Positions 27,631 through 36,413 of a stretch of 64,000 bases of DNA are shown here, piece after piece. The notes beneath the pieces are model-generated. The model had not been told where the DNA came from and searched no databases. It saw nothing but the letters and a program-made list of their open reading frames with translations. The stretch lies in assembly GCF_040047665.1 (NCBI RefSeq), contig NZ_CP157355.1, positions 3,162,001 through 3,226,000 of the forward strand, given 5' to 3'. The translations under genes and the position numbers were made by a program. The stretch comes from Chitinibacter sp. FCG-7 (GTDB taxonomy: Bacteria; Pseudomonadota; Gammaproteobacteria; Burkholderiales; Chitinibacteraceae). Each line of letters begins with the position of its first letter. Within the stretch, counting starts at the first letter, position 1.

Positions 27631-28124
27631 CTAAGGCCTCTGTTTCAGTCGCCTCTGCTGCGGATGAATTGGTACTGCTCTCGCCAATCACCGGTGAAAT
27701 TGTCGCGCTGGAAAATGTGCCAGACGCTGCATTTGCCAGCAAAGCAGTGGGTGATGGCGTCGCCATCTTGCCAACCGGCAAAACGGTGCTTGCGCCATGC
27801 GATGGGCAATTGGTGAAGATTTTCAACACCAACCATGCTTTTGCCTTGGTGAATGATGCAGGCGTCGAGCTGATTGTGCATATCGGTATTGAAACGGTGA
27901 AACTGGGTGGTCAGGGCTTTACGCGTCTGGCCGAGCAGGGCAGCTTTGTCAAAGCTGGTCAGCCTGTGCTGGAATTGGATCTTGAATTTTTGGGTGCCAA
28001 TGCCAAATCGGTGATTAGCCCGGTGGTGCTGAGCAATGCTGATGACTTTGCGCCTTTGCTGAATCTGGCTTCAGGTTCGGTGATTGCCGGTCAGACGCCG
28101 CTGTATACCATCAAAAAGAAATAA
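27618..28124 (+). CDS. Phosphotransferase glucose-type IIA domain (nagE C-terminal part)
   Basis: 168 residues if begun at GTG 27618; the frame is open upstream to the nagE slippery site. An alanine-rich linker precedes the IIA fold: LLSPITGEIVALENV, PTGKTVLAPCDGQLV, and the phospho-histidine in LIVHIGIETVKLGGQGF. The histidine passes phosphate from HPr to the IIB cysteine. It may be made as a NagE CBA fusion by -1 frameshift, or alone from the GTG, which has GAGG eleven bases upstream. In most relatives this domain is fused to IICB. Confidence 0.88.
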   Translation: MSAAPKASVSVASAADELVLLSPITGEIVALENVPDAAFASKAVGDGVAILPTGKTVLAPCDGQLVKIFNTNHAFALVNDAGVELIVHIGIETVKLGGQGFTRLAEQGSFVKAGQPVLELDLEFLGANAKSVISPVVLSNADDFAPLLNLASGSVIAGQTPLYTIKKK

Positions 28125-28146
28125 AGCGCCTTTCGTGCTAGTAAAA

Positions 28147-28171
28147 ACGCCACCTTCGGGTGGCGTTTTTA
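28147..28171 (+). terminator. Terminator after nagE
   Basis: ACGCCACC-TTCG-GGTGGCGT followed by T run. The same hairpin recurs at 28331. Confidence 0.92.
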
Positions 28172-28187
28172 TTTGACGATAAACGCC

Positions 28188-28310
28188 ACTCGCGTCGCGA
28201 GGTTCCCCTCAAGGAGGGGACGGAAGGGGTGGGAATAAAACAGACAGGCTACAGTTTCGAGCCTCGATTTCTCAGGCACGGCTTTGCCGTGACTTGGCAG
28301 TGCTGATATC
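28188..28310. repeat. Dispersed intergenic repeat, family 3, copy 2
   Basis: Blocks GCGAGGTTCCCCTCAAGGAG, GGACGGAAGGGGTGGG, ATAAAACAGACAGGCTACAG and GGCACGGCTTTGCCGTG correspond to the copy at 14,935. It lies between two near-identical terminator hairpins. Confidence 0.65.
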
Positions 28311-28330
28311 CCACTTTGTCAGTAGCCTGA

Positions 28331-28358
28331 AACGCCACCTTCGGGTGGCGTTTTTTTA
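28331..28358. terminator. Second copy of the nagE-type terminator
   Basis: AACGCCACC-TTCG-GGTGGCGTT then a T run, identical in stem and loop to 28147-28171. It also faces the end of the leftward gene at 28376. Confidence 0.85.
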
Positions 28359-28375
28359 TGGTGTTGTGGATGTGT

Positions 28376-29068
28376 TTAATACTGAGCCAGCAAGCGCGCC
28401 AGCTGCTCAGCCGGAGCCTGATTGCTTGCTGAAAAGGCACCAAAGAAGTTGCTGGTTTGCGGGTGGTGGGGGATAAATGCTTCGTCAGGATAGTCGGCCA
28501 GAAAACGGCGAGAAATGCTGGCCATGGTCTGGATCTGTAGTTGTTGCTGAGCCATTAGTGAGGCCAGCTGGGCAATCAGATCGGCCTGTGTGAGGGTGTG
28601 ATCCAGTGCCTTGGCTTGCGTGTTTGCCTCTGATAGCAGTCTCCAGTCCAGAAATGGCGGCGCGCCTTGCGGAGTGAGCAGTGTATGCCAAAGCTGGTTG
28701 ATGTATCCGCATGAGCCCAGCGGCCCAATATGGAGCCAGCCATTGTGGATGGGTGCCAGATGGTCGATCAGGCTGGCCGCCTCGGTCAGTTGTGCATTGT
28801 TGCCGCTGGCCAGCGTGATAAAGCCGTGGCTCGGGGCGATCGGGGAAGGGACGAGCAGCAAATCAAGCAGATTGGGATGGCTGGCTTGCAGGCGATGCAC
28901 GTATTGATCATCAGGCGCCTGCACTAGCAAAACCTGCGCACCGCTGGCGATGCCCTGTAGCTGGCTGCTCAGAGGATGCAGGCTGTAGCTGTGCACAGGC
29001 GGATGAAAGCCAAGCCGCGCTGAGATTAGGGGTATAAGCTGGGAAGGGGCTACTAGATGAGTGTGCAT
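28376..29068 (-). CDS. Uncharacterised protein, degenerate dehydrogenase-like
   Basis: 230 residues from ATG 29068; the start codon lies inside palindromic element D. Segments AQVLLVQAPDDQYVHRL, GFITLASGNNAQLTEAA and HIGPLGSCGYINQLWHTLL recall the NAD-binding and middle parts of 3-hydroxyisobutyrate dehydrogenase-like proteins. The N-terminal dinucleotide-binding GxGxxG motif is missing, so it is probably not an active dehydrogenase of that type. It follows fnr on the same strand with a 21 bp gap and may be cotranscribed. Confidence 0.6.
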   Translation of the reverse strand: MHTHLVAPSQLIPLISARLGFHPPVHSYSLHPLSSQLQGIASGAQVLLVQAPDDQYVHRLQASHPNLLDLLLVPSPIAPSHGFITLASGNNAQLTEAASLIDHLAPIHNGWLHIGPLGSCGYINQLWHTLLTPQGAPPFLDWRLLSEANTQAKALDHTLTQADLIAQLASLMAQQQLQIQTMASISRRFLADYPDEAFIPHHPQTSNFFGAFSASNQAPAEQLARLLAQY

Positions 29069-29080
29069 CAATATACCCCT
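29028..29080. repeat. GGGTAT-ATACCC palindromic element, copy D
   Basis: AGGGGTATA (29028-29036) and TATACCCCT (29072-29080). It covers the first codons of the 28376 gene and its upstream spacer, so it forms part of a coding sequence. Confidence 0.65.
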
Positions 29081-29089
29081 TTGGGTAAA

Positions 29090-29836
29090 TTACTCGTCGT
29101 GGCAGGTATTGAGTAGTTTTTTCAAGCTGTCGATGTTCTCCAGCTCGATCAGGCGGTTTTGTACCTTGATAAAGCCCTGATCCTGGAATTTGGACAAGGT
29201 GCGGCTCACCGTTTCCAGCTTCAAGCCCAGATAGCTACCGATTTCTTCGCGAGTCATGCGCAAATGAAAGCTGCTGGACGAATAGCCTCGAATGGCAAAG
29301 CGTTGCGACAGATTAAGCAAAAATGCCGCCAGACGCTCTTCGGCTTTCATATTGCCCAGTAATAGCATCACGCCATGATCGCGAACGATTTCGCGGCTCA
29401 TCACTTTATGGAAGTGGCGTTGCAGCAGCGGGATTTCGCGTGACAGTTCTTCAATATCATTAAATGGTAGCTCGCAGACTTCACTGTCTTCCAGCGCAAT
29501 CGCGTCGCAAGTATGCACATCCGTGCTGATCGCATCCATGCCCATCAATTCGCCCGACATATGGAAGCCGGTCACTTGCTCGCGGCCATCTTCCGAAATC
29601 ACGCTGGCTTTGAAAAAGCCCAAGCGGATAGCGTAGAGCGAACGGAATGGCTCACCTGCACGATACAGCGCCTCGCCGCGTTTGACCGGGCGGGCCTGTG
29701 TGATGATGCCATCCAGCTCCTGCATTTCCTCCGGCGACAGACCCAAAGGCAGACAGAGTTCACGCAAGCTGCAGTTGGTGCATGAATTGCGCAGATGGCG
29801 TGGTGACATGTCGCGAACTTGGATCGGGGAAATCAT
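29090..29836 (-). CDS. fnr: FNR-type oxygen-sensing transcription regulator
   Basis: 248 residues. Cysteines 19, 22, 28 and 110 (CTNCSLRELC and HTCDAI) match the four ligands of the oxygen-labile [4Fe-4S] cluster. A cyclic-nucleotide-binding fold, dimer helix and C-terminal helix-turn-helix (MTREEIGSYLGLKLETVSR) follow; ETVSR contacts the FNR box. It activates anaerobic or microaerobic genes. An FNR box lies between it and divergent hemN, so it probably controls hemN and perhaps itself. Confidence 0.95.
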   Translation of the reverse strand: MISPIQVRDMSPRHLRNSCTNCSLRELCLPLGLSPEEMQELDGIITQARPVKRGEALYRAGEPFRSLYAIRLGFFKASVISEDGREQVTGFHMSGELMGMDAISTDVHTCDAIALEDSEVCELPFNDIEELSREIPLLQRHFHKVMSREIVRDHGVMLLLGNMKAEERLAAFLLNLSQRFAIRGYSSSSFHLRMTREEIGSYLGLKLETVSRTLSKFQDQGFIKVQNRLIELENIDSLKKLLNTCHDE

Positions 29837-29925
29837 GGGACTCTCACAAGATGATAGTTAAAACAGGCAGGGTAAGTATTGTACCTCTCCGAAGAGGTAG
29901 ATACCCCACTGTCAGTGCAAGGAAC

Positions 29926-29939
29926 TTGATATGGATCAA
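29926..29939. promoter_or_regulatory. FNR box
   Basis: TTGAT-ATGG-ATCAA is a perfect FNR consensus palindrome in the divergent fnr-hemN region, about 220 bp upstream of hemN and 90 bp upstream of fnr. Confidence 0.85.
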
Positions 29940-30159
29940 GCTCAATCATTGTACTAGCTTTTAAGCTGCGCCAGCTAGCTTGAGTTTGCACCCGCTCCGG
30001 CGTGATTTTGTGGCAATCATTTCAGCGGCGCTCTGCTTGGTCAAGCCAGCATGAAGACAAAGTCGCTTGGCACAGTCTGTCACGTAAGGCCGCGGCAAAG
30101 CATCTCGGGATAGCCCGAAGCAATAAAAAAACAGCGCAACAATCAAGGCAGAATACACA

Positions 30160-31566
30160 ATGGGCAAGGAATTAATACAGGGTCTCGGTGGGGTTGAATT
30201 CGATCGCGAGCTGATTGTTCGTTACGATGGCAAGGGCCCGCGTTATACCTCTTACCCCACGGCAGACCGCTTTACTGAAGTGGTCAGTAGCGAGCAGTAC
30301 GCACAGATTTTGCAGCAGCGCCTGCCCGGCGCTTTGCTTAGCCCACTGTCTCTTTATTTTCACATCCCTTTCTGCAATACCATATGTTACTACTGTGGCT
30401 GTAACAAAATCATTACAAAAGACACGAGCAAGGCCGATGTCTATATCGACTACCTCAACCGCGAAATCGAGATGAATGCCGCCCAGCTGCCGCAGCGCTC
30501 CAGGGTTAGCCAGCTGCATTTTGGCGGCGGTACGCCAACTTTTTTGTCCGAAGTGCAACTTGCCCGGCTGATCGGGGTGGTCAGAACGCATTTTGATTTG
30601 CTGCCGGGCGGCGAGTATTCAATCGAAATCGACCCGCGCAAAGTGGGCGAATCGATGATCCGCACGCTGGCTGGCTTGGGTTTTAACCGCATGAGCGTCG
30701 GGATTCAGGATTTCAATCCTGCGGTGCAAGAGGCCGTGAACCGGATTCAGAGCGAGGAGGAAACCCGCTCGGTGATCGAGGCGGCGCGCATGCACGGCTT
30801 TAAATCGGTCAGTGTCGATCTGATTTATGGCTTGCCCAAGCAAACCGCTGCCACTGTGGCCGAGACGATAGAACGGGTGCTCAGCTTGCGCCCGGATCGT
30901 ATTGCGCTCTACAACTATGCGCATCTGCCCGAGCGTTTTATGCCGCAACGCCGGATCAACGAGGCTGATTTGCCTGCGGCTGAAGTTAAACTCGATATTC
31001 TGCAAAATTCGATCAGCCAACTGCTGGACGCTGGCTATGTGCTGATCGGCATGGATCATTTTGCGCTGCCCAACGATGATCTGGCCGTCGCACAGCGCCG
31101 AGGGCGGCTGCAGCGCAATTTTCAGGGTTATTCAACGCACGCGGACTGTGATTTGCTTGCCTTTGGCGTGTCGTCCATTGGCAAGGTCGGTGCCAATTAC
31201 CATCAGAACGTCAAAACGCTGGATGAGTATTACGCCAAGCTCGATGCGGGCGAGTTTCCGGTGGTGCGCGGCTTGCAGATGAATCGGGATGATGTGATTC
31301 GCCGCGCCGTGATTCAGGCGCTGATGTGCCAATTCGAGCTGTATTATCAGGCGATTGAAGTCAGCTATATGATCGACTTTTTTGATTATTTTGCCCAGGA
31401 GCTGACGCTGCTGCAGCCGTTGGTTGCTGATGGTTTGCTGACTATCGAGACCGATGGCCTGTTTGTCACCGCCAAGGGCCGGATGCTGATTCGTTCTATT
31501 GCGATGATTTTTGACCAGTATCTGCGGACAAAAACCACGCAGGCAAGGTATTCTCGGCTGATCTGA
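30160..31566 (+). CDS. hemN: Oxygen-independent coproporphyrinogen III oxidase
   Basis: 468 residues. The radical-SAM cluster motif is C72-x3-C76-x2-C79 (FCNTICYYCGCN), with LHFGGGTPTFLS and later NRMSVGIQDFNPAVQEAVNR. The family-typical C-terminal HemN domain is present. It converts coproporphyrinogen III to protoporphyrinogen IX without oxygen, feeding haem synthesis in low-oxygen growth. The FNR box upstream fits this. About 200 bp of leader before the ATG holds no clear gene. Confidence 0.97.
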   Translation: MGKELIQGLGGVEFDRELIVRYDGKGPRYTSYPTADRFTEVVSSEQYAQILQQRLPGALLSPLSLYFHIPFCNTICYYCGCNKIITKDTSKADVYIDYLNREIEMNAAQLPQRSRVSQLHFGGGTPTFLSEVQLARLIGVVRTHFDLLPGGEYSIEIDPRKVGESMIRTLAGLGFNRMSVGIQDFNPAVQEAVNRIQSEEETRSVIEAARMHGFKSVSVDLIYGLPKQTAATVAETIERVLSLRPDRIALYNYAHLPERFMPQRRINEADLPAAEVKLDILQNSISQLLDAGYVLIGMDHFALPNDDLAVAQRRGRLQRNFQGYSTHADCDLLAFGVSSIGKVGANYHQNVKTLDEYYAKLDAGEFPVVRGLQMNRDDVIRRAVIQALMCQFELYYQAIEVSYMIDFFDYFAQELTLLQPLVADGLLTIETDGLFVTAKGRMLIRSIAMIFDQYLRTKTTQARYSRLI

Positions 31567-31606
31567 TTTTCCTCTGGCGCGTCGCTGCGGTGGCGCGAAT
31601 CTCTTC

Positions 31607-32281
31607 ATGCTTGAAATCAATTTGCTGGCGCTGTTTCTGGCCGGTTTGCTCGGTGGCGGCCATTGCGCTGGTATGTGTGGCGGCATTGTCACCGCATTCA
31701 GTCTGCAGCTGCCCGCCGGAGCGCGTTGGCCGTATCTGCTGGGTTTTAATCTGGGCCGTTTGGCCGGTTATGCGCTGATTGGGGCTTTACTGGGCGCTCT
31801 GGCTAGCTTTGCCACGCTGGCAGCCTTGCAAAGCGTTAAAGTCGGGCTATTTTTTGCCGCCAATGTGCTGCTATTTATTCTGGGTTTGTATATTGCAGGC
31901 TGGAGCAAGGCGCTGACGCGGATTGAAGCACTGGGTCAGCCACTCTGGCGACGGATTCAGCCGCTGATGCGCAAGTTATTACCCATCAGGAGTATCTGGC
32001 AGACACCCTTGATTGGTTTGCTCTGGGGCTGGATACCCTGTGGTTTGGTTTACACGGCCAGCCTGTCAGCACTGGCCAGCGCCAATCCGATTAACGGGGC
32101 GGGCATCATGCTGGCCTTTGGTCTGGGCACTTTACCTAACCTCTTGCTGATGGGTTTGATGGCGCACAAGCTGCAAACTTTGCTGAAAAAAATCTGGTTT
32201 CGTCGATCTTGCGGCTTGCTGGTGATGGCCTTGGCAGCACATCAACTGGCGCTGCTTGTTGGGTATATGTCGGTGCATTAG
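31607..32281 (+). CDS. TauE/SafE-like (DsbD_2, COG2836) membrane protein
   Basis: 224 residues, six or so hydrophobic helices. The signature GGGHCAGMCGGIVTAF near the N-terminus and LLWGWIPCGLVYTASLSALA in the middle carry conserved cysteines seen in the COG2836 family. Members occur with ccoNOPQ/ccoGHIS genes and are thought to handle copper or sulfur compounds in cytochrome oxidase assembly. Here it follows hemN, consistent with a low-oxygen respiration setting. The actual cargo is unknown. Confidence 0.85.
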   Translation: MLEINLLALFLAGLLGGGHCAGMCGGIVTAFSLQLPAGARWPYLLGFNLGRLAGYALIGALLGALASFATLAALQSVKVGLFFAANVLLFILGLYIAGWSKALTRIEALGQPLWRRIQPLMRKLLPIRSIWQTPLIGLLWGWIPCGLVYTASLSALASANPINGAGIMLAFGLGTLPNLLLMGLMAHKLQTLLKKIWFRRSCGLLVMALAAHQLALLVGYMSVH

Positions 32282-32310
32282 ATTGGAATTGGCTTGTGTG
32301 GCAATACCCA
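32260..32310. repeat. GGGTAT-ATACCC palindromic element, copy E
   Basis: GGGTATAT (32261-32268) and GGCAATACCC (32300-32309). It overlaps the last codons and stop of the TauE-like gene. Confidence 0.6.
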
Positions 32311-32323
32311 GGCCTGTATTGAT

Positions 32324-32815
32324 TTAGAGCTTTTTCTGCATTAACAAAGCATTGCCATATTGCGCCAGCGCAGCGTCCTGTACCGCAGTGGCTGTAAAGC
32401 CCAGCTTGCGCCAGAATATGTCGGCTTGACCTACGGCCACCAGCATCGCAACTGGAAAACCCGCCGCTGTGCCCCAATCCAGCGCGTGCTGGGCCAGCGT
32501 GATGCCCAGCTGCAGGCCGCGTCCGGCCGGATCAATCGCCAGATCGTGCAAATAAAAACGATCCGCTTGCGCAGGCCAGGCCGCGTCACCGCGATTGAGC
32601 GCGGGCGGTGTATCGCCCGCCCACGGATGGGTAAACAGATAGCCCAGCGGCTGGCCATGCATTTCAATCAGCCAGTTGCAATGGGGTGCAAACTGCAATT
32701 TGGCGGCAAAGGTTACGGCATCTTCGAGCAAGTCGGCGGGATAGCAGGCCGACTGGATGTGCAGAATGTGCGGCAGATCGGTGGGGGCGATGTTGCGGAT
32801 CAGCGGAGATGACAC
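32324..32815 (-). CDS. GNAT-family N-acetyltransferase
   Basis: 163 residues if started at GTG 32815 (VSSPLIRNIAPTDLP), where similarity to the fold begins; a GTG at 32875 would add 20 residues overlapping the divergent gene start. The acetyl-CoA site lies around LHDLAIDPAGRGLQLGITL, followed by AMLVAVGQADIFWRKLGF. The acceptor is unknown. It is divergent from the cysteine-cluster gene. Confidence 0.82.
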   Translation of the reverse strand: MSSPLIRNIAPTDLPHILHIQSACYPADLLEDAVTFAAKLQFAPHCNWLIEMHGQPLGYLFTHPWAGDTPPALNRGDAAWPAQADRFYLHDLAIDPAGRGLQLGITLAQHALDWGTAAGFPVAMLVAVGQADIFWRKLGFTATAVQDAALAQYGNALLMQKKL

Positions 32816-32875
32816 TTGACCAGGCTCTGTGTTTTGGATTGAATTCGCCCGATATTTTACTGCAAAGGTGAGCAC

Positions 32876-33220
32876 ATGAGCCTGGAAAACCCCTGCATGA
32901 GCTGTGGCGCGTGCTGCGCCGCATTTCGTGTCTCGTTTGATCGCTCCGAATTATCCAGCGAAGGTGGGCTGGTGCCTGATGGTCTGGCTGATATGGAAAC
33001 GGCCTACACCGCACGCCTGCGTGGCACCGATTATGCCCAGCCGCGTTGTCTGGCGCTGGTGGGCACCATTGGCCAGCAGGTTTCGTGTGGTATTTATCGC
33101 GAACGCCCGTCGCCATGTCGCGAATTTGGCGCGCTGGCTGAAATCGGCGTCTTCAGTGAGGCCTGTAACCGCGCCCGAGCGCGTCATGGTTTGCCGCCGC
33201 TACAGATCGCTGGCGAGTGA
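32876..33220 (+). CDS. YkgJ-family cysteine-cluster protein
   Basis: 114 residues. Eight-cysteine pattern: PCMSCGACCAAFRV at the N-terminus, then QPRCLALVG, VSCGIYRERPSPCREF and EACNRAR. This matches the family annotated as zinc- or iron-chelating (CxxCxxCC). The role is unknown; some members act on flagellin lysines. Convergent with recR. Confidence 0.9.
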   Translation: MSLENPCMSCGACCAAFRVSFDRSELSSEGGLVPDGLADMETAYTARLRGTDYAQPRCLALVGTIGQQVSCGIYRERPSPCREFGALAEIGVFSEACNRARARHGLPPLQIAGE

Positions 33221-33234
33221 TTTTTTCAGCGCTC

Positions 33235-33831
33235 TTATAGGCCGCGTCGTTCGATCAGCGCCTGAGCCAACGTGCCCGGATCGACGTGTTCCAGCTCGCC
33301 GCCCACTGGCAGGCCGCGGGCAATGCGGCTGACTTTCAAGCCCCGTGCGCGCAGCATTTCGGCCAGATAATGCGCGGTGGCTTCGCCCTCGGTGGTGAAA
33401 TTGGTCGCCAGTACGACTTCTTCGACAATCCCGTCGCTAGCACGTTGGAGGAGTTGATTGAGCGCGATGTCTTTCGGGCCAATGCCATCCAGCGGCGAGA
33501 GGCGCCCCATTAACACAAAATACAGTCCTTCAAAACTGCGCGTGTGTTCGATCGACATCAAATCGGTCGGCATTTCGACGACGCAGAGCAGGGCATGATT
33601 GCGCTGCTCATCCGAGCAAATATCGCAGACATCGGCTTCGGTAAAGGTATTGCAATGGCGGCAATGTTTCAGCGTACCCAGTGCCTCAACCAGCGATTGC
33701 GCCAAGCGGCCTGCGCCATCCTGATCGCGTTGCACCAGATGAAACGCCATTCGCGTCGCTGATTTGGGGCCAACGCCGGGCAAAACGCGCAGAGCTTCGA
33801 TCAGATTATGTAGCGAACGTGGCGTGCTCAT
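33235..33831 (-). CDS. recR: Recombination mediator RecR
   Basis: 198 residues. Helix-hairpin-helix [16 protein letters not shown], a four-cysteine zinc finger ([16 protein letters not shown]), and a TOPRIM domain with [17 protein letters not shown]. It acts with RecFO to load RecA on SSB-coated gaps. It is the third gene of the conserved dnaX-ybaB-recR cluster, but here about 217 bp of repeat sequence separates it from ybaB. Confidence 0.97.
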   Translation of the reverse strand: MSTPRSLHNLIEALRVLPGVGPKSATRMAFHLVQRDQDGAGRLAQSLVEALGTLKHCRHCNTFTEADVCDICSDEQRNHALLCVVEMPTDLMSIEHTRSFEGLYFVLMGRLSPLDGIGPKDIALNQLLQRASDGIVEEVVLATNFTTEGEATAHYLAEMLRARGLKVSRIARGLPVGGELEHVDPGTLAQALIERRGL

Positions 33832-33883
33832 GGGGTATTGCCTTGGAGGATAATTCAGAATTGGTCTGCATGCTGATACTAGG
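33832..33883. repeat. GGGTAT-ATACCC palindromic element, copy F (degenerate right end)
   Basis: GGGGTATTGCCTTG (33832-33845) begins right at the recR start codon. The right half, AATTGGTCTGCATG then GATACTAGG, resembles copy G but has lost the CCC end. Confidence 0.6.
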
Positions 33884-33894
33884 TGGTGTATCTA

Positions 33895-34045
33895 ATGCAG
33901 CTTTCCGAGTGGTGAGCCCACGCAGAGTGTAGGAGGACGGAGCACAGAAACCGGAGTGGACTGAAGTCCATGAGGATTTCGAGCACCGCCCGACTGCAGT
34001 ATGCGTAGGGCTTTGCACGTACATTAGCAGTTCGCGCAGACCTCG
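33895..34045. repeat. Structured intergenic sequence between ybaB and recR
   Basis: About 150 bp with no ORF. It has nested inverted arms: AGCCCACGCA with TGCGTAGGGCT, and TGGACT-GA-AGTCCA in the middle. It looks like another dispersed repeat type, but only one copy is in the window. Confidence 0.45.
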
Positions 34046-34048
34046 GAA

Positions 34049-34378
34049 TTAGAAGGGTAGCTTCATGCCAGGCGGCAACGGCAGGCCCGCTGTCAACGCA
34101 CCCATTTTCTCTTGGCTCGTGCTTTCTGCTTTACGCAGCGCGTCGTTAAATGCCGCCGCGATCAGGTCTTCCAGCATGTCTTTGTCGTCCGACAACAGGC
34201 TATCGTCGATCGCGACGCGTTTGACCACATTGGCGCAGGTCATGGTGATTTTCACCATGCCAGCACCCGATTGGCCTTCGACTTCTACATTGGCCAGCTC
34301 GTCCTGGGCTTTTTTCATGTTTTCTTGCATTTGCTGAGCTTGCTTCATCAAGCCGCCCAAACCGCCTTTATTGAACAT
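34049..34378 (-). CDS. ybaB: YbaB/EbfC nucleoid-associated protein
   Basis: 109 residues. Characteristic N-terminal glycine and coiled region ([20 protein letters not shown]), then [18 protein letters not shown] and a C-terminal tail [13 protein letters not shown] small dimeric DNA-binding protein located between dnaX and recR, 33 bp after dnaX, so cotranscribed with it. Confidence 0.96.
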   Translation of the reverse strand: MFNKGGLGGLMKQAQQMQENMKKAQDELANVEVEGQSGAGMVKITMTCANVVKRVAIDDSLLSDDKDMLEDLIAAAFNDALRKAESTSQEKMGALTAGLPLPPGMKLPF

Positions 34379-34411
34379 AGTGCTTCCTCTTTAAAGTAAA
34401 TAAGTGGCCGC

Positions 34412-36337
34412 TTACAAGGGCTTGATCGACGCGGCGTCGATGCTGCCGCCCATATCGCGTACCAAGGTTTGAATGAATGGATCGTTCTGAATCGCCGCCA
34501 CCGCCACTTCTTGTCGGGCGGCATTTTCGCGTACCAGCATAATCGCCGGCGTCTCGCCAGCAATTGTGCCGATATTGACGTTAACCGTGATGTCGCGCCC
34601 AAAGTATTCGGATAAGGCGCTGCGTAATTTGTCTTGATAATCACGTGTGGCGACTGCGCGATGCTCTTCGGCGACTTGCAAATCGAAGTGTATATCGCTG
34701 TAGCCCAGTAATTCTGCGTTCTGCGCCAGCATACCTGCAGCACCGAGTTTGAGCTGCACCACGAGGCCACGCCAGTCGCCATTAAATGGTTCCGCTGATT
34801 TGGGCTCGCTGTTCGTTGCGGGAGTTGGCGCAAATTCCGTCTGCGGTGCTGTCGGGGCGGGTTCAGAAACGTACTGTGCAGCCGGTTCAGCCAAGCTCTG
34901 ATGCATCGCCTCGGCGGCTTCCGTGTGCCAAGGCGGTGGCTCTAAATCATCATTTGGGCGTGGAGCGGCTTGCGACGGATTTATTGGCGCTATAGTCGCG
35001 GCTACTCGAGTTGCTGGTGTTTCGATTGGTTTCACTGGCTCAATTACAGCAGGACTTTCCACGCGGATCTGCTCAGACTTTCCCGGCGGGTTGACCTCTG
35101 CGAGGGGAGTTGGAGTAGCGGGTGCTGCGTTGATTTGTTCAGCTTGCGCTGGTGCCGTCGTGCTCACTGTTTGTGCTGGCTTGGCCGGAGACACTGCTCC
35201 GGTAACTTGCACCGGAATCGCCGTAGTGACAGTTCGAATGATTTGCTCCGGCTTCGCAGGAGCAAAGGCCAGCATCCGCAGCAGCGTCATCGTAAAGCCA
35301 GCGTATTCATCGGGGGCTAAAGGCAAATCGCGGCGACCATGCAGCGCGATTTGGTAATACAGCTGAGTGTCTTCGGGGCTGAGCGCCTGCGCTGCGGCGA
35401 CAATTTGGCCGCGCTGTGGCAGGTCATCAGCTAGCGCGTTTGGCACGGCTTGCGTCAGTGCAACTTGGTGCAAGACATTGGCCAGCTCATGCAGAGCCGC
35501 CTCATACGACAGGCCGCGCAAAGCAATTGCGTCGGTCGTTTGTAGCAGACGCGGGCCATCGTGCGCGGCGAGCGCGTCGAGTAAATCGAATAAATAGCTT
35601 TGATCGACCGCGCCGAGCATCGCGCGCACGCCTGCTTCTTCCACCTGACCTGCACCGTGCGCAATGGCTTGATCAAGGAGCGACAATGCATCGCGCATCG
35701 AACCATTGGCGGCGTGGCCAAGCAGATTGAGTGCCAGTGGCTCAAATTTGACTTGCTCGGCTTCCAGCACTTTATGCAAATGGCCAGTAACTTGCTGTGG
35801 CGTCATCTGGCGCAAGGAGAACTGCAGGCAACGGCTGAGTACCGTGATCGGTACTTTTTGCGGATCGGTCGTGGCGAGGATAAATTTAACGTGGCTAGGC
35901 GGCTCTTCCAAGGTTTTCAGCATCGCATTGAATGCTGATTTGGACAGCATGTGTACCTCGTCGATGATGTACACTTTGAACCGGCCAGCGGTGGGTGAAT
36001 ATTGCGCGTTGTCCAAGACTTCGCGGATATTGTCGATACCGGTATTGGATGCCGCGTCGATTTCAAGCAGGTCGACAAAGCGGCCCGCATCGATTTGCGT
36101 GCACGCCGAGCAAATGCCGCACGGCTCGGCTGTAATGCCGGTTTCGCAATTGAGCGCCTTGGCCATAATGCGCGCGATGGTGGTTTTACCCACGCCGCGA
36201 GTGCCAGTGAGCAGGTAGGCATGGTGAAGGCGTTCGCTGGCAAACGCATTTGCCAATGCTTTAATCACATGCTCTTGCCCAACGAGTTGGGCGAATGTTT
36301 TAGGGCGCCATTTGCGCGCGAGAACTTGATAGGCCAT
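34412..36337 (-). CDS. dnaX: DNA polymerase III subunit gamma/tau
   Basis: 641 residues. Clamp-loader AAA+ part (1-~360) with Walker A GTRGVGKTT, zinc module CGICSACTQID, Walker B YIIDEVHML and sensor/SRC region SRCLQFSLRQMT. A long proline/alanine-rich linker (~370-520) leads to the C-terminal tau domain that binds the polymerase. It loads the sliding clamp and links two polymerases. I saw no A AAA AAG site, so a short gamma form by frameshift is not evident. Confidence 0.96.
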   Translation of the reverse strand: MAYQVLARKWRPKTFAQLVGQEHVIKALANAFASERLHHAYLLTGTRGVGKTTIARIMAKALNCETGITAEPCGICSACTQIDAGRFVDLLEIDAASNTGIDNIREVLDNAQYSPTAGRFKVYIIDEVHMLSKSAFNAMLKTLEEPPSHVKFILATTDPQKVPITVLSRCLQFSLRQMTPQQVTGHLHKVLEAEQVKFEPLALNLLGHAANGSMRDALSLLDQAIAHGAGQVEEAGVRAMLGAVDQSYLFDLLDALAAHDGPRLLQTTDAIALRGLSYEAALHELANVLHQVALTQAVPNALADDLPQRGQIVAAAQALSPEDTQLYYQIALHGRRDLPLAPDEYAGFTMTLLRMLAFAPAKPEQIIRTVTTAIPVQVTGAVSPAKPAQTVSTTAPAQAEQINAAPATPTPLAEVNPPGKSEQIRVESPAVIEPVKPIETPATRVAATIAPINPSQAAPRPNDDLEPPPWHTEAAEAMHQSLAEPAAQYVSEPAPTAPQTEFAPTPATNSEPKSAEPFNGDWRGLVVQLKLGAAGMLAQNAELLGYSDIHFDLQVAEEHRAVATRDYQDKLRSALSEYFGRDITVNVNIGTIAGETPAIMLVRENAARQEVAVAAIQNDPFIQTLVRDMGGSIDAASIKPL

Positions 36338-36413
36338 GGCGCGATTCTATCAGATTCGCAATTGCTCTGAGTTGAATTGCGCCCACATGGGTAGACAAAT
36401 TTAGGTGATCAAA

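Noticed and set aside
29961..30167. Leftward 68-codon ORF in the fnr-hemN spacer
   Set aside because: Starts only at TTG/GTG inside the hemN start region, has no binding site, and covers the leader expected for hemN. A weakly protein-like C-terminus is not enough to call a gene.
34412..36337. Programmed frameshift in dnaX
   Set aside because: No A AAA AAG or similar slippery heptamer was found in the coding strand; the gene reads as one full tau-length frame.
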